This document shows, piece by piece, positions 1 to 10,087 of a stretch of DNA of 48,526 bases. This stretch comes from Planctomycetota bacterium (lineage in GTDB: Bacteria > Planctomycetota > UBA1135 > UBA2386): positions 1 to 48,526 of the forward strand of contig JAQCBR010000016.1 in assembly GCA_027621295.1 (NCBI GenBank), read 5' to 3'. The position numbers were made by a program, and so were the translations under genes. Numbering within the stretch: the first letter of the stretch is position 1; every line of letters begins with the position of its first letter. The notes under the pieces are model-generated. The model did not search any database, was not told the origin of the DNA, and saw nothing but the letters and a program-made list of their open reading frames with translations.

Positions 1-18
1 GGCTTCCTGGCGCCGTGC

Positions 19-24
19 TACATT
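19..24 (+). promoter_or_regulatory. TANNNT -10-like element, leaderless type
   Basis: TACATT lies 7 bases before the ATG at 32, and there is no Shine-Dalgarno sequence between them. Transcription would start at or next to the start codon. It is one of about ten such sites in this window. That it is a promoter is inference from the recurring position. Confidence 0.45.
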
Positions 25-31
25 CGGCCAC

Positions 32-355
32 ATGAAGAACCCCTCGCTGCGTGTCGGCCTCCTGGCCCTGGTCGTCTTCCTCCCGTCCTGCGTCGCGGCC
101 ATCGGCAACCGCGGCGGCGGTGGCGGTGGCATGACCCCCGAGTCGCTGCCGTTCCTCGAAGAACGGATCCACTCCGCCGAGCGCATCCTGCAGATCCGCG
201 AGCGCGCGCTCGATCAGCTGCAGAACGAGTTCGAGGCGGGCCGGGCGTCGACCGCACAGATGGCCGAGGCCCAGGTCGCGGTCGAAGAGGCGCGCATCCG
301 CCTGTCGCTGTTCCGTGCCGAGGCCGCCGGCCTGCGCGGTCGCGGCAAGGACTGA
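32..355 (+). CDS. Small lipoprotein with a TolC-like coiled-coil hairpin
   Basis: A 107-residue protein that starts with a lipoprotein signal peptide: a basic N-terminus, a hydrophobic stretch, then LPSC with the lipidated Cys at residue 20. A Gly-rich linker follows (residues 27-33). The rest is a helical heptad region, about residues 40-100. Its segment FEAGRAS...EAQVAVEEARIRL resembles the helical hairpin of TolC/outer-membrane efflux proteins (aG.as..d...aq..l..A). No beta-barrel part is present, so it is not an efflux channel itself. The next gene follows after 24 bases on the same strand. The function is unknown; a periplasmic coiled-coil partner protein is a guess. Confidence 0.75.
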   Translation: MKNPSLRVGLLALVVFLPSCVAAIGNRGGGGGGMTPESLPFLEERIHSAERILQIRERALDQLQNEFEAGRASTAQMAEAQVAVEEARIRLSLFRAEAAGLRGRGKD

Positions 356-379
356 TCGCGGTCACCCCGACGGCCGCCG

Positions 380-1129
380 ATGGACCTGATCTACAACCTC
401 ATCCAGCCGCCCGGCGTGGCGCTGGTCGTCGCGGCGTCTGGGGCCCTCGTCGGTCTGCGCCGGAAGCGTCTCGGCCGCTTCCTCGTCGCGTTCGGATTGG
501 TCGCCGCCTGGGTGCTGTCGACGTCGGCGTGCGGGACCACGCTGTTGAGGACGCTGCAGTCCGAGACGCCGCTCCAGCCAGGACAGGCCTGGCCGGCCGC
601 AGGCGCGGTCGTCGTGCTGTCGGCGGCGGCGCGCGAAGAAGCCCCCGAATACGGGGGAGTCTCGGTCGACCCGATGACTCTCGAGCGCCTCCGCTACGGC
701 GTCTTCGTCCACCGGCAGACCGGGGCCCCGCTCCTGGTCACCGGCGGTCCATCGAGCCCCGGCCTGCCCTCGGTCGCCGAGCTGATGCGGCGCGTGGCCG
801 CCGACGAGTTCGGCGTGCAGGTCGCCTGGGTCGACGGCGACGCCCGGACCACGTGGGAGAACGCGACGGGGAGCAAGGCGCTGCTCGCCGCCGCGGGCGT
901 GGACAGGGTCTACCTCGTCAGCCACGCCTACCACCTTCCCCGGGGGCGGGCGTGTTTCGAGGCGGTCGGGCTCGAGGTGGTCGCGGCGCCGACCGGCCAT
1001 GCGGCTCCATGTGAGTTCACGCTGGACGCGTTCTTCCCGAGTCGGAAGGGCGTCCGCGACGCGAGCATGGCGGTCCACGAGTGGATCGGCCGCATCTACT
1101 ACGCGGTCCGCGGCTGGATCGACGGCTGA
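380..1129 (+). CDS. DUF218 (YdcF/ElyC/SanA-like) membrane protein
   Basis: A 249-residue protein with two N-terminal hydrophobic segments (about residues 10-25 and 34-55) and a DUF218 domain (about residues 70-240). Family landmarks are present: the core strand AVVVLSAA, the LLVTGG motif near residue 118, a central DARTTWENA segment (family: s.nT.eNa) and VYLVSHAYHLPRG (family: v.lVTs..H..Ra). In the family these proteins are envelope-associated, ElyC and SanA being linked to cell-wall integrity. The domain probably faces the periplasm. It may be co-transcribed with the upstream lipoprotein. The biochemical activity is unknown for most of the family. Confidence 0.85.
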   Translation: MDLIYNLIQPPGVALVVAASGALVGLRRKRLGRFLVAFGLVAAWVLSTSACGTTLLRTLQSETPLQPGQAWPAAGAVVVLSAAAREEAPEYGGVSVDPMTLERLRYGVFVHRQTGAPLLVTGGPSSPGLPSVAELMRRVAADEFGVQVAWVDGDARTTWENATGSKALLAAAGVDRVYLVSHAYHLPRGRACFEAVGLEVVAAPTGHAAPCEFTLDAFFPSRKGVRDASMAVHEWIGRIYYAVRGWIDG

Positions 1130-1139
1130 TCCGTCGGTC

Positions 1140-1334
1140 TCAGGTCGACAGGTGTCCTCGGATGCCGTCCGGGTTCGGCAGGTCCTCCCCGCCGCGCACC
1201 TGATCGAGGAGTTCGTCGAGCGCCTCGATCGCGTCCGCACGGGCTGCGTCCCGGGCGTCGGGGTCGTCGGTTCGGCTCCACTCACGACAGGCGTCGATCA
1301 GGGCCAGGAGGGTCGCGGTCGGGTCGAAGCGCAT
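1140..1334 (-). CDS. Small acidic hypothetical protein
   Basis: A 64-residue frame starting at the ATG at 1334, with a GAGG-type ribosome site about ten bases upstream. The frame stays open further upstream, but that part is Arg/Pro-rich and looks like noise. The protein is strongly acidic and mostly helical (segments TATLLALIDACREW and RADAIEALDELLDQV), with no signal peptide or known motif. It converges with the DUF218 gene, whose stop lies 10 bases from its own. The acidic composition, with Asp/Glu in the right codon positions, supports coding. The function is not recognised. Confidence 0.5.
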   Translation of the reverse strand: MRFDPTATLLALIDACREWSRTDDPDARDAARADAIEALDELLDQVRGGEDLPNPDGIRGHLST

Positions 1335-1405
1335 CGTGGGGATCCTCGGGCCTCCGGGAACCACGCGAGGGCGTGCGGGATTTCGCCGCTGGGGCGCCGG
1401 CGCCG

Positions 1406-1411
1406 TAGGAT
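1406..1411 (+). promoter_or_regulatory. TANNNT -10-like element
   Basis: TAGGAT sits 9 bases before the ATG at 1421, with no Shine-Dalgarno sequence between. It supports that start codon and a leaderless transcript. Confidence 0.4.
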
Positions 1412-1420
1412 CGGCGACGG

Positions 1421-3112
1421 ATGGTGCGACACCGATCACCGATGGGCGGCGGCGGGGCGAGGCGTGACCCGCGTCAGGTCTGGGAGACGGCGGTCGCGGC
1501 ACACCGCGCCGGGGACCTGCCGAAGGCCGAGAAGCTCTACCGGTCGCTGCTCAAGCTCGTGCCGGACCAGGTGGACACGCTCGAGAACCTCGCCCTGGTG
1601 CTCGAGCGGCTGGGGCGGGGAGCAGAGGCGCTGCGCATCGCGCAGGACGGTCTGCGGCTCGCCCCGGAACGGACTCGGCTGGACGCTCTGCGCGGACGCC
1701 TCCACGCTGCGGCTGGCCGTCCGGATCGCGCGATGGAGGCCTTCGACCGGGTGCTGGCCCGCGACCCGTCCGACCTCCGTGCCCGGCACGATCGCGCGTC
1801 GGCCCGGATCGTGCTCGGCCGGCTCGATGCGGCCGAGGAGGACGTCCGGCACCTCGAGTCGGCCGCGCCCCGCGAGCCTTGGGTGCACGTGCTCCGCGGC
1901 AACCTGCAGCGCGAGCGCGGGGACGCGGCGGGGGCGGCGTCGTCGTTCCGGGCTGCGGCCGCCGTCGCTCCCGACGACCTCGCGGTGTCCATGAACCTCG
2001 GCCAGGTGCTCGCCGAGGCGGGAGACCGCGAGGGCGCGCTCGGGGCGTTCCGGGAGGCGCGGAGGATCGCACCCGACCGGCCCGAGCCGGTCCTGCGCAT
2101 CGCCGAGGTGCGACGGGGGACCGAGCGGGACGCGGACTTCGCGGCGCTCGAGCGCCTCGCCAAGGACCCGAAGCGCGCCGGTGTCGATCCGCACACGGTG
2201 CTGTTCACCTACGCGAAGGCCCTCGCCGACCTCGGAGACGCGGACGGTTCGTTCGATGCGCTCGCGCGGGCCCACGCCGCCAAGCGTCGGAAGGACCCGT
2301 ACGACCGGCGCCGGACCGAGGAGCGCCTGCGCGCGATCCCGGTGCGCTACTCGCAGGCGTTCCTCGACGCGCGGGGGGCGGCGGGGCACGAGGACGACGC
2401 GCCCGTCTTCGTCGTCGGCATGCCGCGCTCGGCGACGTCCCTCGTCGAGCAGGTCCTCGCCAGCCATCCCGCGATCCACGGCGCGGGCGAGGTCGAGGAC
2501 CTCCGGCAGGTCCTAGAGGGCGCGTCCCTGCTCCCGGACGGTTTCGTCGGTGACGCCGCGGAGACCTGCGATTGGGCGGGGCTCGGGTCCGACTACGCGA
2601 GACGGCTGCGGGCGCGGGCCCCGTCCGATGCGATCCGGGTCGTCGACAAGACGCCGCTGAACTCGCTCTGGATCGGCGCGATCCGCTGCATGCTCCCGCA
2701 GGCGCGGATCATCGTCTGCGAGCGTGACCCGCGGGACACGTGCTGGTCGATCTACCGGCACGACTTCGCCGGGACGTACGCGTTCGCGCACGACCTCGAC
2801 GACCTCGGGGCGTTCCACCGCGCCCACGACGCGGTGGTCGCGCACTTCGCTTCGGTCGTGCCCGAGGACAGGCTCCTGCGCGTGCGCTACGAGGAACTGG
2901 TCGACGCGTTCGAGCCGCAGGTGCGGCGGCTCCTCGACTTCGTCGGCGTGCCCTTCGACGCCGCGTGTCTGGACTTCCACCAGAACGCGCGGGCTGTGCG
3001 GACGGCGAGTGCCCAGCAGGTGCGCGAGCCGCTGTTCCGTTCGTCGGTCGGCGCGTGGCGCCGCGTCGAGGCCCGGCTCGCGCCGCTGCTCGCGAGCCTC
3101 GGACAGGCGTAG
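1421..3112 (+). CDS. TPR-repeat sulfotransferase
   Basis: A 563-residue two-part protein. Residues about 20-320 form TPR repeats (AVAAHRAGDLPKAEKLYRSL and similar units with the W/L-G-Y-A-P pattern). Residues about 325-560 are a sulfotransferase domain with the PAPS 5'-phosphosulfate loop VGMPRSATSLVEQVLASH. A later segment (RIIVCERDPRDTCWSIY) matches the 3'-phosphate-binding region. The family loop usually reads PRSGTT or PRSGTS; here the Gly is Ala. TPR-sulfotransferases of this type are abundant in Planctomycetes and Proteobacteria, and their substrates are mostly unknown (glycans or peptides are suspected). There is no signal peptide, so it is cytoplasmic. A TAGGAT element directly upstream supports the start. 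Confidence 0.9.
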   Translation: MVRHRSPMGGGGARRDPRQVWETAVAAHRAGDLPKAEKLYRSLLKLVPDQVDTLENLALVLERLGRGAEALRIAQDGLRLAPERTRLDALRGRLHAAAGRPDRAMEAFDRVLARDPSDLRARHDRASARIVLGRLDAAEEDVRHLESAAPREPWVHVLRGNLQRERGDAAGAASSFRAAAAVAPDDLAVSMNLGQVLAEAGDREGALGAFREARRIAPDRPEPVLRIAEVRRGTERDADFAALERLAKDPKRAGVDPHTVLFTYAKALADLGDADGSFDALARAHAAKRRKDPYDRRRTEERLRAIPVRYSQAFLDARGAAGHEDDAPVFVVGMPRSATSLVEQVLASHPAIHGAGEVEDLRQVLEGASLLPDGFVGDAAETCDWAGLGSDYARRLRARAPSDAIRVVDKTPLNSLWIGAIRCMLPQARIIVCERDPRDTCWSIYRHDFAGTYAFAHDLDDLGAFHRAHDAVVAHFASVVPEDRLLRVRYEELVDAFEPQVRRLLDFVGVPFDAACLDFHQNARAVRTASAQQVREPLFRSSVGAWRRVEARLAPLLASLGQA

Positions 3113-3166
3113 TCACCGGGTATCCCTCCAGAAAGAGGCGGCGGGCGCGTCGCGTTCCGGACCGTC

Positions 3167-3972
3167 GTGGAATCCCGGTCCAAAGCGCGACGCACGCTCG
3201 TTGCTGGCCTCCTCCCGCACGCGCCGATCGTCGTGCCGGACGTCGCTCCGAGCGCGGCGGCTTCCTGCGAGCGGACGACGGCGGCCTGCCGCGAGCTCGC
3301 GGCGGACTTCGTCGCCGCCGAGCCGGCGCGTCTCGTCCTGGTCTCACCGCACGCGCCCAGGGCCGACTCCGGGTTCGGCGTCTGGTCGGGGCGCCGGCTG
3401 CACGGCGACCTTTCTGCGTTCGGGCTCCCGTCCGCCCGGGTCGATCTGCCGGCGGATCCGGACTTCGTCGCGCGATTGCGGAGCGAGGGGACGTCCTGGG
3501 ACATTCCGCCGGGTCCGTTGGACCACGGCGCGGTGGTCCCGCTGCAGTTCCTGGTCGAAGCCGGCTGGGCCGGGCCGACGACCGTGATCAGCCTGCCGTG
3601 GCAGTCGACGATCACGGAGCTGTCTGCGTTCGGCTGCGTGCTCGGCGCCGCGGCGCACGCGTCGAGCGGCAGGACCGCCCTGATCGCCAGCGGCGACTTG
3701 TCGCACCGCGTGCTGCCCGGCGCGCCTGCCGGCTACGACCCGAAGGGCGTCGAGTTCGACCGGCGCTTCGTCGACCTGCTCGGCGACGGCCGCGCCGACG
3801 AGGCGATGGCCCTGTCGGGCGGCCTGCGGACGGCGGCCGCGGAGGACGTGGTCGACGCGACCTGTGTGGTGATCGCGGCGCTCGGTGGGAGCATCCCGGG
3901 CGCGCGGGTCCTGAGCTACGAACACCCGTTCGGCGTGGGCTACCTCGTGGCCGTCCTCGCCGGCTTCCCGTG

Positions 3973-3973
<1 letters not shown>
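3167..3973 (+). CDS. LigB-like extradiol dioxygenase-fold protein (AmmeMemoRadiSam type)
   Basis: A 268-residue protein starting at GTG. It matches the class III extradiol dioxygenase (LigB) fold in the form usually fused to AMMECR1 in AmmeMemoRadiSam protein A. Metal-site candidates are conserved: H18 (LLPHAP), H62 (VSPHAP), H120 (LDHGAVVPL) and the SGDLSH motif at 175-180; the C-terminus has YEHPFGVGY. The AMMECR1 half is absent, and no AMMECR1 gene exists elsewhere in the window. The stop codon overlaps the ATG of the radical SAM gene by one base (TGATG), so the two are probably translationally coupled and work together. The reaction is unknown; it is not the separate Memo-type protein B. 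Confidence 0.85.
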
Positions 3974-5081
<1,108 letters not shown>

Positions 5082-5085
<4 letters not shown>

Positions 5086-7781
5086 GGGCGGCCGCCACGG
5101 CGCCGCAGCACGGCCTTGGTGATCTCGGTCACGCCGAGCACCGGCAGCGCGACCGCCGCGATCAGCAGCCAGTCGGAAGGCTCGAGCGGGGCGAGGTGGA
5201 ACGCGGTCTGGAGCGCGGGCGTCGTGATCGCAGTGAGCTGGAGGCCGATCGACGCCGCGAAGGCCGCGGTGAACCATGGATTGGACCCGGCACCCACCTC
5301 GGCGAGGGGGAGTCGGAAGCTGCGGTAGTTCCACGCGTTCAGAAGCTCTCCGAGCACGATCGCGGTGAACGCGACCGACCGCGCCCGCTCGACGTTCACG
5401 CCCTGTCCGAGCAGGTGCACGAACACGGCGAACGTCCCGGCACCGATCCACAGCCCCTGGGCGAGGACCACCGAGAGCTCGGTGCGCGAGAGGATCGAAC
5501 CACCAGGGCGCCTCGGCGGTCGCCGCATCGTGTCGGGCTCGACGGGCTCAGCGCCGAGAGCGAGCGACGTCAGGCCGTCCGTCACCAGGTTGATCCACAG
5601 GAGCTGTGCCGGGACGAAGATGAGCGGGCCACCGAACCCGACCGAGCCGAGCAGCGCGATGACCTCGCCCGAGTTGGACGAGAGCAGATTGGCGAGGAAC
5701 TTCCGGATTCCGTCGAACTGGCGGCGTCCCTCCTCGACCGCGGACACGAGCGCGGGGAAGTCGTCGTCCGTCAGGATCAGGTCGGCCGCCGCGCGAGCGA
5801 CGTCCGTGCCGCGACGGCCCATCGCGACGCCGACGTCGGCACGCTTCAGCGCCGGAGCGTCGTTGACGCCGTCGCCCGTCATGCCGACGACCTCACCCAG
5901 GGACTGCAGCGCTTCGACGATGCGGAGCTTGTGTGCCGGAGTCGTGCGCGCGAACAGCACCTCGCCGGTGCGCAGCAGATCTTCGAGACCGCGGTCGTCG
6001 AGCTCCTCGAGGTCGGTGCCGGTGCACGTCGCGGTCGGTTCGATGCCCACCTCGCGAGCGATCGCCTCGGCGGTGGCGGGGGCGTCTCCCGTGATCACGA
6101 GGACGCGGACGCCCGCTCTGTGGGCGGCTGCGACCGATTCCCGGACGCCGGCGCGGGGAGGGTCCGACATCGCGGCCAGACCGAGAAGGGTCAGGTCGAC
6201 CTCCAGCGCAGCCAGATCCGGAACGCTGCGCGGGTCGACGGACAGTCCGCGCCGCGCGACGGCGAGCACGCGCAGCCCGCGCGCCGCGAGCGCGTCGAGC
6301 GCGTCGCGGACGGTGTTCCGATCGACCTCCTCGATCGGGCGGGCCCGCGCCCCGTCCTGGATTCCGGTGCAGAGATCGAGCAGGACGTCGGGAGCGCCCT
6401 TGGTGACGAGCTCCCACCCATCCCCGTCGGCGGGCCAGGCCACCGACATGCGCTTCCGGTCTGCGTCGAACGGCAGCTCGGCGAAGGGCTGGGCGTCCGG
6501 CCGCACGAGATCCGCCTTGTGGGCGGCGGTGACCAGGGCTGCTTCGGTCGGGTCTCCAAGGGCGATGAAGGCGCCGTCTTCCGAACGCTCGATGCGGGCG
6601 TGCGTGCAGCGGACCGCAGCGTCGAGCAGGAGCTCCAGATCGGTCCGGGTCGAGACCTCGATCGCGCCCTCGGCGGTCGCGAAGCCGCCCGTCGGGTCGT
6701 AGCCCTGGCCCTCGACGGATACCGACCCGGCTGCGAGCCAGATCTCACGGATCGTCATCTCGTTGCAGGTCAGAGTGCCGGTCTTGTCCGTGCACAGCAC
6801 GGTGGTCGCTCCCAGCGCTTCGGCTGCCTGAAGCCTGCGCACCAGCGCCCGCCGGCGCGTCATCGCACGGACGCCGAGTGCGAGCGTCAGCGTGACGACC
6901 GCGGGCAGTCCCTCCGGGACGAGCGCGACAGCGAGCGAGACGCCGGTGAGGAACATCTCGTCCAGGGGTTGGCCGCCCAGCGCGCCGAGCACGGTGACCG
7001 TCGCTGCGAGCAGCACGGCGACGAGCCCGAGCCGGTGGCCGAGTCGGGCCAGCGTGCGCTGCAGGGGCGTCGTCTCGTTCTGGACGGACGCGGTCAGGTG
7101 GGCGACCTGGCCGAACGCGGTGCGGGCACCCGTGGCGATGACGAGTCCTCGGCCGTGGCCGGCGGTCACCACGGTGCCGAGGAAGGCCACGGCACTGCGC
7201 TCGGCGAGGGGGGCGTCGACCGGATCGGCCTCGGCGCGCTTCGGGACCGGCACCGATTCGCCTGTCAACGCCGACTCGTCGCAGGCGAGCTGCAGGGCAT
7301 CGACCACGCGCACGTCGGCCGGGACGCGGTCTCCTGCACCGAGCACCACGAGGTCGCCAGGCACCAGCTGGTCCGCGTCGATCCGCACCGTTCGACCATC
7401 CCGGATCACCTCGCAGTGCGGCGCCAGGAGCCGACGCAGCGCGGCGAGCGCACGCTCGGCGCGCCACTCCTGGACGAATCCGAGCCCGCCGTTCAGCAGC
7501 ACGATGGCGAGGATGGTCAGTCCGTCGGTGGTGTCGCCGAGGAGGAACGCCACCGCGGCTGCCACGGCGAGGATGCCGACGAGAACGTCGACGAACTGCC
7601 GGCCCAGCACCTCGGGCCAGGTCGAGCGGCGCTGCTCCTCGATCCTGTTCGGGCCGGACTGAGCGAGCCGAGCGGCCGCCTCCGCGGCCGAGAGTCCGAG
7701 TTCGAGGTCAGCGCGGAGCTCCGCCGCAGCGGCTTCGGCAGAGCTGCTGTGCCAGGAGGGGGGCTCGGTGGCGGGGCACAA
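5082..7781 (-). CDS. Cation-transporting P-type ATPase, Ca2+ (P2A) type
   Basis: An 899-residue P-type ATPase. Landmarks in order are the TGES actuator loop (173-176), PEGLP in M4 (289-293), the phosphorylation site D332 in DKTGTLT, TGDGVNDAPALK in the hinge, M5 SSNSGEV, M6 NLVTDG, and M8 GELLNAWN. The acidic and amide residues that bind Ca2+ in SERCA/PacL pumps are all represented, so Ca2+ (possibly Mn2+) export is the likely role. It acts in the inner membrane and is of full length. The start is uncertain: a TTG at 7781 is the only start before the W..S cation-ATPase N-terminal domain, and a GGGAGG lies about 22 bases upstream. The gene follows the methyltransferase gene after 70 bases. Confidence 0.93.
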
Positions 7782-7851
7782 GGGTTCGTGCGCCCAACGC
7801 GCAGAACACCTCCCGACTTGCGCCGGCCCGCGCCGCCCCGGCGCTACCCGC

Positions 7852-8880
7852 TCAGCTCCGGCGCTTCAGCGTGAAGAATCCCCGGTAGACCTTCCCGGTG
7901 TCGTAGCCGTCGAGGAGCGGCACGGCCTGGGGCACGAACTCGCGCTTCTCGATGGTCAGCGTGTAGGGAAGCATGTCCTCGACGTCGTCGAAGCGGAACA
8001 GGTCGTCGGGTAGCCCCTCGTGCGCGAACACGCGCCGGAGGTAGGTGTTGAACAGCGGTTCGATCTCCCACGGCGCGAGGCTCAGCGCGCTGTGGCTCCG
8101 CGTGTCCCAACCCCACTCGCGGGCCAGCTTGACCATCAGCAGGTGGTAGAAGAGCGAGTTGTAGAACAGCACGGCGACGCCGTCGGCGGTCAGATGCTGG
8201 TCGAGACCGCGGAGCAGGCTGAAACCCAGGTCGCCCTTGTCGATCTCGGGCGTGTTGATCTTCGAGTCGAGGTCGAGGCTGTACGGCGGATTGCTGATCA
8301 GCACGTCGAACCGCTCCCGCTCCCCGATCACCGCGTAGGCGGACATGTCGTCCGCGGTCACGAGGCGGCCCTGGACGCGGTCGCGGAGGCCGAGGCGTTC
8401 GGCGTTCCGGTGCAGCGACTCGATCGCCCACGGGTTGATGTCGGTGGCGACGACCTTCTTGGCGCCGAGCTTGGCGAGGTAGAGGCTGATGATCCCGGAG
8501 CCGGTGCCGATCTCGAGGACCGTCTTGCCGCGGAAGAAGTCGGCGTGATCGTCGACGAAGGGCAGCACGTAGAGCTCGGCCTCCTGCGGCGGGAACACCG
8601 TCGGCAGCAGGCGCAGGCGTCCGAGGTGCTCGGACTCGTATTCGACCTCCTGATCGGACGGCGTGGAGGCCGCGATTTCGAGCAGCGCGCGCACCGCGTC
8701 GCTGTCGCCGCGGTTGGTGGCGTCGGCCAGCGCGTCGTCGATCTTGCGTCCTCCGGTGTCGGGAGTCGCCGCCACGGTCGGGCCCTGGGCCTGGGCCTGG
8801 GGGTCCGGGTCGACCGGCGCCGGCGGCGCGGAGCAGGCGGCGGCAAACAGGAGGGCGAACGCGACGGCGCGGATCTTCAT
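7852..8880 (-). CDS. SAM-dependent methyltransferase with a lipoprotein signal peptide
   Basis: A 342-residue protein. The start at 8880 gives a textbook export signal (MKIR, hydrophobic stretch, AAAC with Cys16), then a Pro/Gln-rich linker to about residue 45. The domain at 110-280 is a class I methyltransferase: motif I VLEIGTGSGI (121-130), acidic D147 in ATDINP, and the NPPY motif at 197-200 typical of N-methyltransferases (HemK/PrmA/RNA or DNA type). The C-terminal 80 residues are unassigned. A methyltransferase of this kind outside the cytoplasm would lack S-adenosylmethionine. Either the signal-like segment has another role or the protein has an unusual one. The frame extends 10 codons further upstream to 8910, with no better start. 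Confidence 0.85.
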   Translation of the reverse strand: MKIRAVAFALLFAAACSAPPAPVDPDPQAQAQGPTVAATPDTGGRKIDDALADATNRGDSDAVRALLEIAASTPSDQEVEYESEHLGRLRLLPTVFPPQEAELYVLPFVDDHADFFRGKTVLEIGTGSGIISLYLAKLGAKKVVATDINPWAIESLHRNAERLGLRDRVQGRLVTADDMSAYAVIGERERFDVLISNPPYSLDLDSKINTPEIDKGDLGFSLLRGLDQHLTADGVAVLFYNSLFYHLLMVKLAREWGWDTRSHSALSLAPWEIEPLFNTYLRRVFAHEGLPDDLFRFDDVEDMLPYTLTIEKREFVPQAVPLLDGYDTGKVYRGFFTLKRRS

Positions 8881-8912
8881 GGCGTGGGGTCGGGGACGCT
8901 CGCCCCTCAAGG

Positions 8913-8956
8913 ACCGGATCGTGAAAGCGGGGAACCGCGCTGTCCACCGATCCGGT
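8913..8956. promoter_or_regulatory. Nested inverted repeat in a divergent promoter region
   Basis: ACCGGATCG at 8913-8921 and CGATCCGGT at 8948-8956 are perfect 9-base arms separated by 26 bases. Inside is a second hairpin, GCGG-GGAA-CCGC (8927-8938). It lies between the divergent methyltransferase gene and hflK. This could be an operator or an RNA structure in the leader of either gene. Confidence 0.4.
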
Positions 8957-9067
8957 CAATGCCTCAGATCGAGACTGCCGCCGGACGGACGAGCGGTGCC
9001 CGGGCGAATCTGCGCGGTCGCGCGGCCGTTTTCGAATCTTCGACGTCTCCGGGGTAATCGTGGGGAC

Positions 9068-10087
9068 ATGTCCTCCACCGACTTCCCGTCGCCCGGCTTC
9101 GGCCGGCCGACCCGACGCCCGCCTGGCATACCCAGGCTCCGCGTCGGGGCGGTGCTGACGGTCGTGGTCGCGATCCTCGTGCTGATCGCTTCCTTCTCCT
9201 CCTACTACACGGTCGACGCGACTGGCCGGGCGGTGGTCAAGCGCTTCGGCAAGGTCATCGCGATCACCGACCCAGGCCTCCACTTCAAGCTGCCGTTCGG
9301 CATCGACCGGGCCTACTTCGTCGAGACCGAGATCGTCCGCAAGCTGGAGTTCGGGTTCCGGACCGAGGTGCCGGGGGTGCGGACGCGCTACCAGCCGTCG
9401 TCGTTCGACGACGAATCGCTGATGCTCACCGGGGACCTGAACGTCGTCGACGTCGGCTGGGTCGTCCAGTACCAGATCCGGGATGCGGAGCGTTGGCTGC
9501 ACGCGGTCCGCGACCCCGAGGACACGATGCGTGACATCACCGAGGCCGTGATGCGCCGCGTCGTCGGCAACCGCCTCGGCAGCGACGTTCTGACCGTCGG
9601 GCGCGCCGAGATCTCGCTGCTCGTGAAGGACGAGCTCCAGGAAGCGCTCGACCGCTACGACGTCGGTGTCCAGGTCGGCAGCGTCGAACTCCAGGACGTC
9701 ACCCCGCCGGACCCGGTCAAGCCTGCGTTCAACGAGGTCAACGAGGCTCGCCAGGAGAAGGAGCGGCTCGTCAACGAAGCCGAGAAGGAGCGCAACAAGC
9801 TGATCCCGCGTGCCCAGGGTGAGGCGGCGCAGACGATCTCCGAGTCGGAGGCCTACTCCGCCGAGCGGATCAACGCGGCCAAGGGCGAGGCGGCGCGCTT
9901 CACGGCGATCCTCGCGGAATACCGCAAGGGTCAAGCGGTCACGCGACAGCGTCTCTACCTGGAGATGCTCGACGAGGTGCTGCCGCGCGTGCGCGACGTG
10001 TTCGTGATCGACGATGCGGGGAGCGGGCCGCTGCCCCTGCTCGATCTGACCCGCAGGGCCGAGAGCTCCCGAGGAGGTGACCGATGA
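9068..10087 (+). CDS. hflK: HflK, SPFH-domain membrane protease regulator
   Basis: A 339-residue protein with a cytoplasmic N-terminal tail, one membrane segment (about residues 28-45) and an SPFH/band 7 domain (about 48-230), including the characteristic GLHFKLPFGIDR. A long charged coiled-coil region follows (NEARQEKERLVNEAEKERN). HflK and HflC form a large complex that surrounds and modulates the AAA protease FtsH; ftsH is not in this window. The frame is open upstream, but the ATG at 9068 is the only start that keeps the usual N-terminus. The gene overlaps hflC by four bases (ATGA). Confidence 0.93.
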   Translation: MSSTDFPSPGFGRPTRRPPGIPRLRVGAVLTVVVAILVLIASFSSYYTVDATGRAVVKRFGKVIAITDPGLHFKLPFGIDRAYFVETEIVRKLEFGFRTEVPGVRTRYQPSSFDDESLMLTGDLNVVDVGWVVQYQIRDAERWLHAVRDPEDTMRDITEAVMRRVVGNRLGSDVLTVGRAEISLLVKDELQEALDRYDVGVQVGSVELQDVTPPDPVKPAFNEVNEARQEKERLVNEAEKERNKLIPRAQGEAAQTISESEAYSAERINAAKGEAARFTAILAEYRKGQAVTRQRLYLEMLDEVLPRVRDVFVIDDAGSGPLPLLDLTRRAESSRGGDR

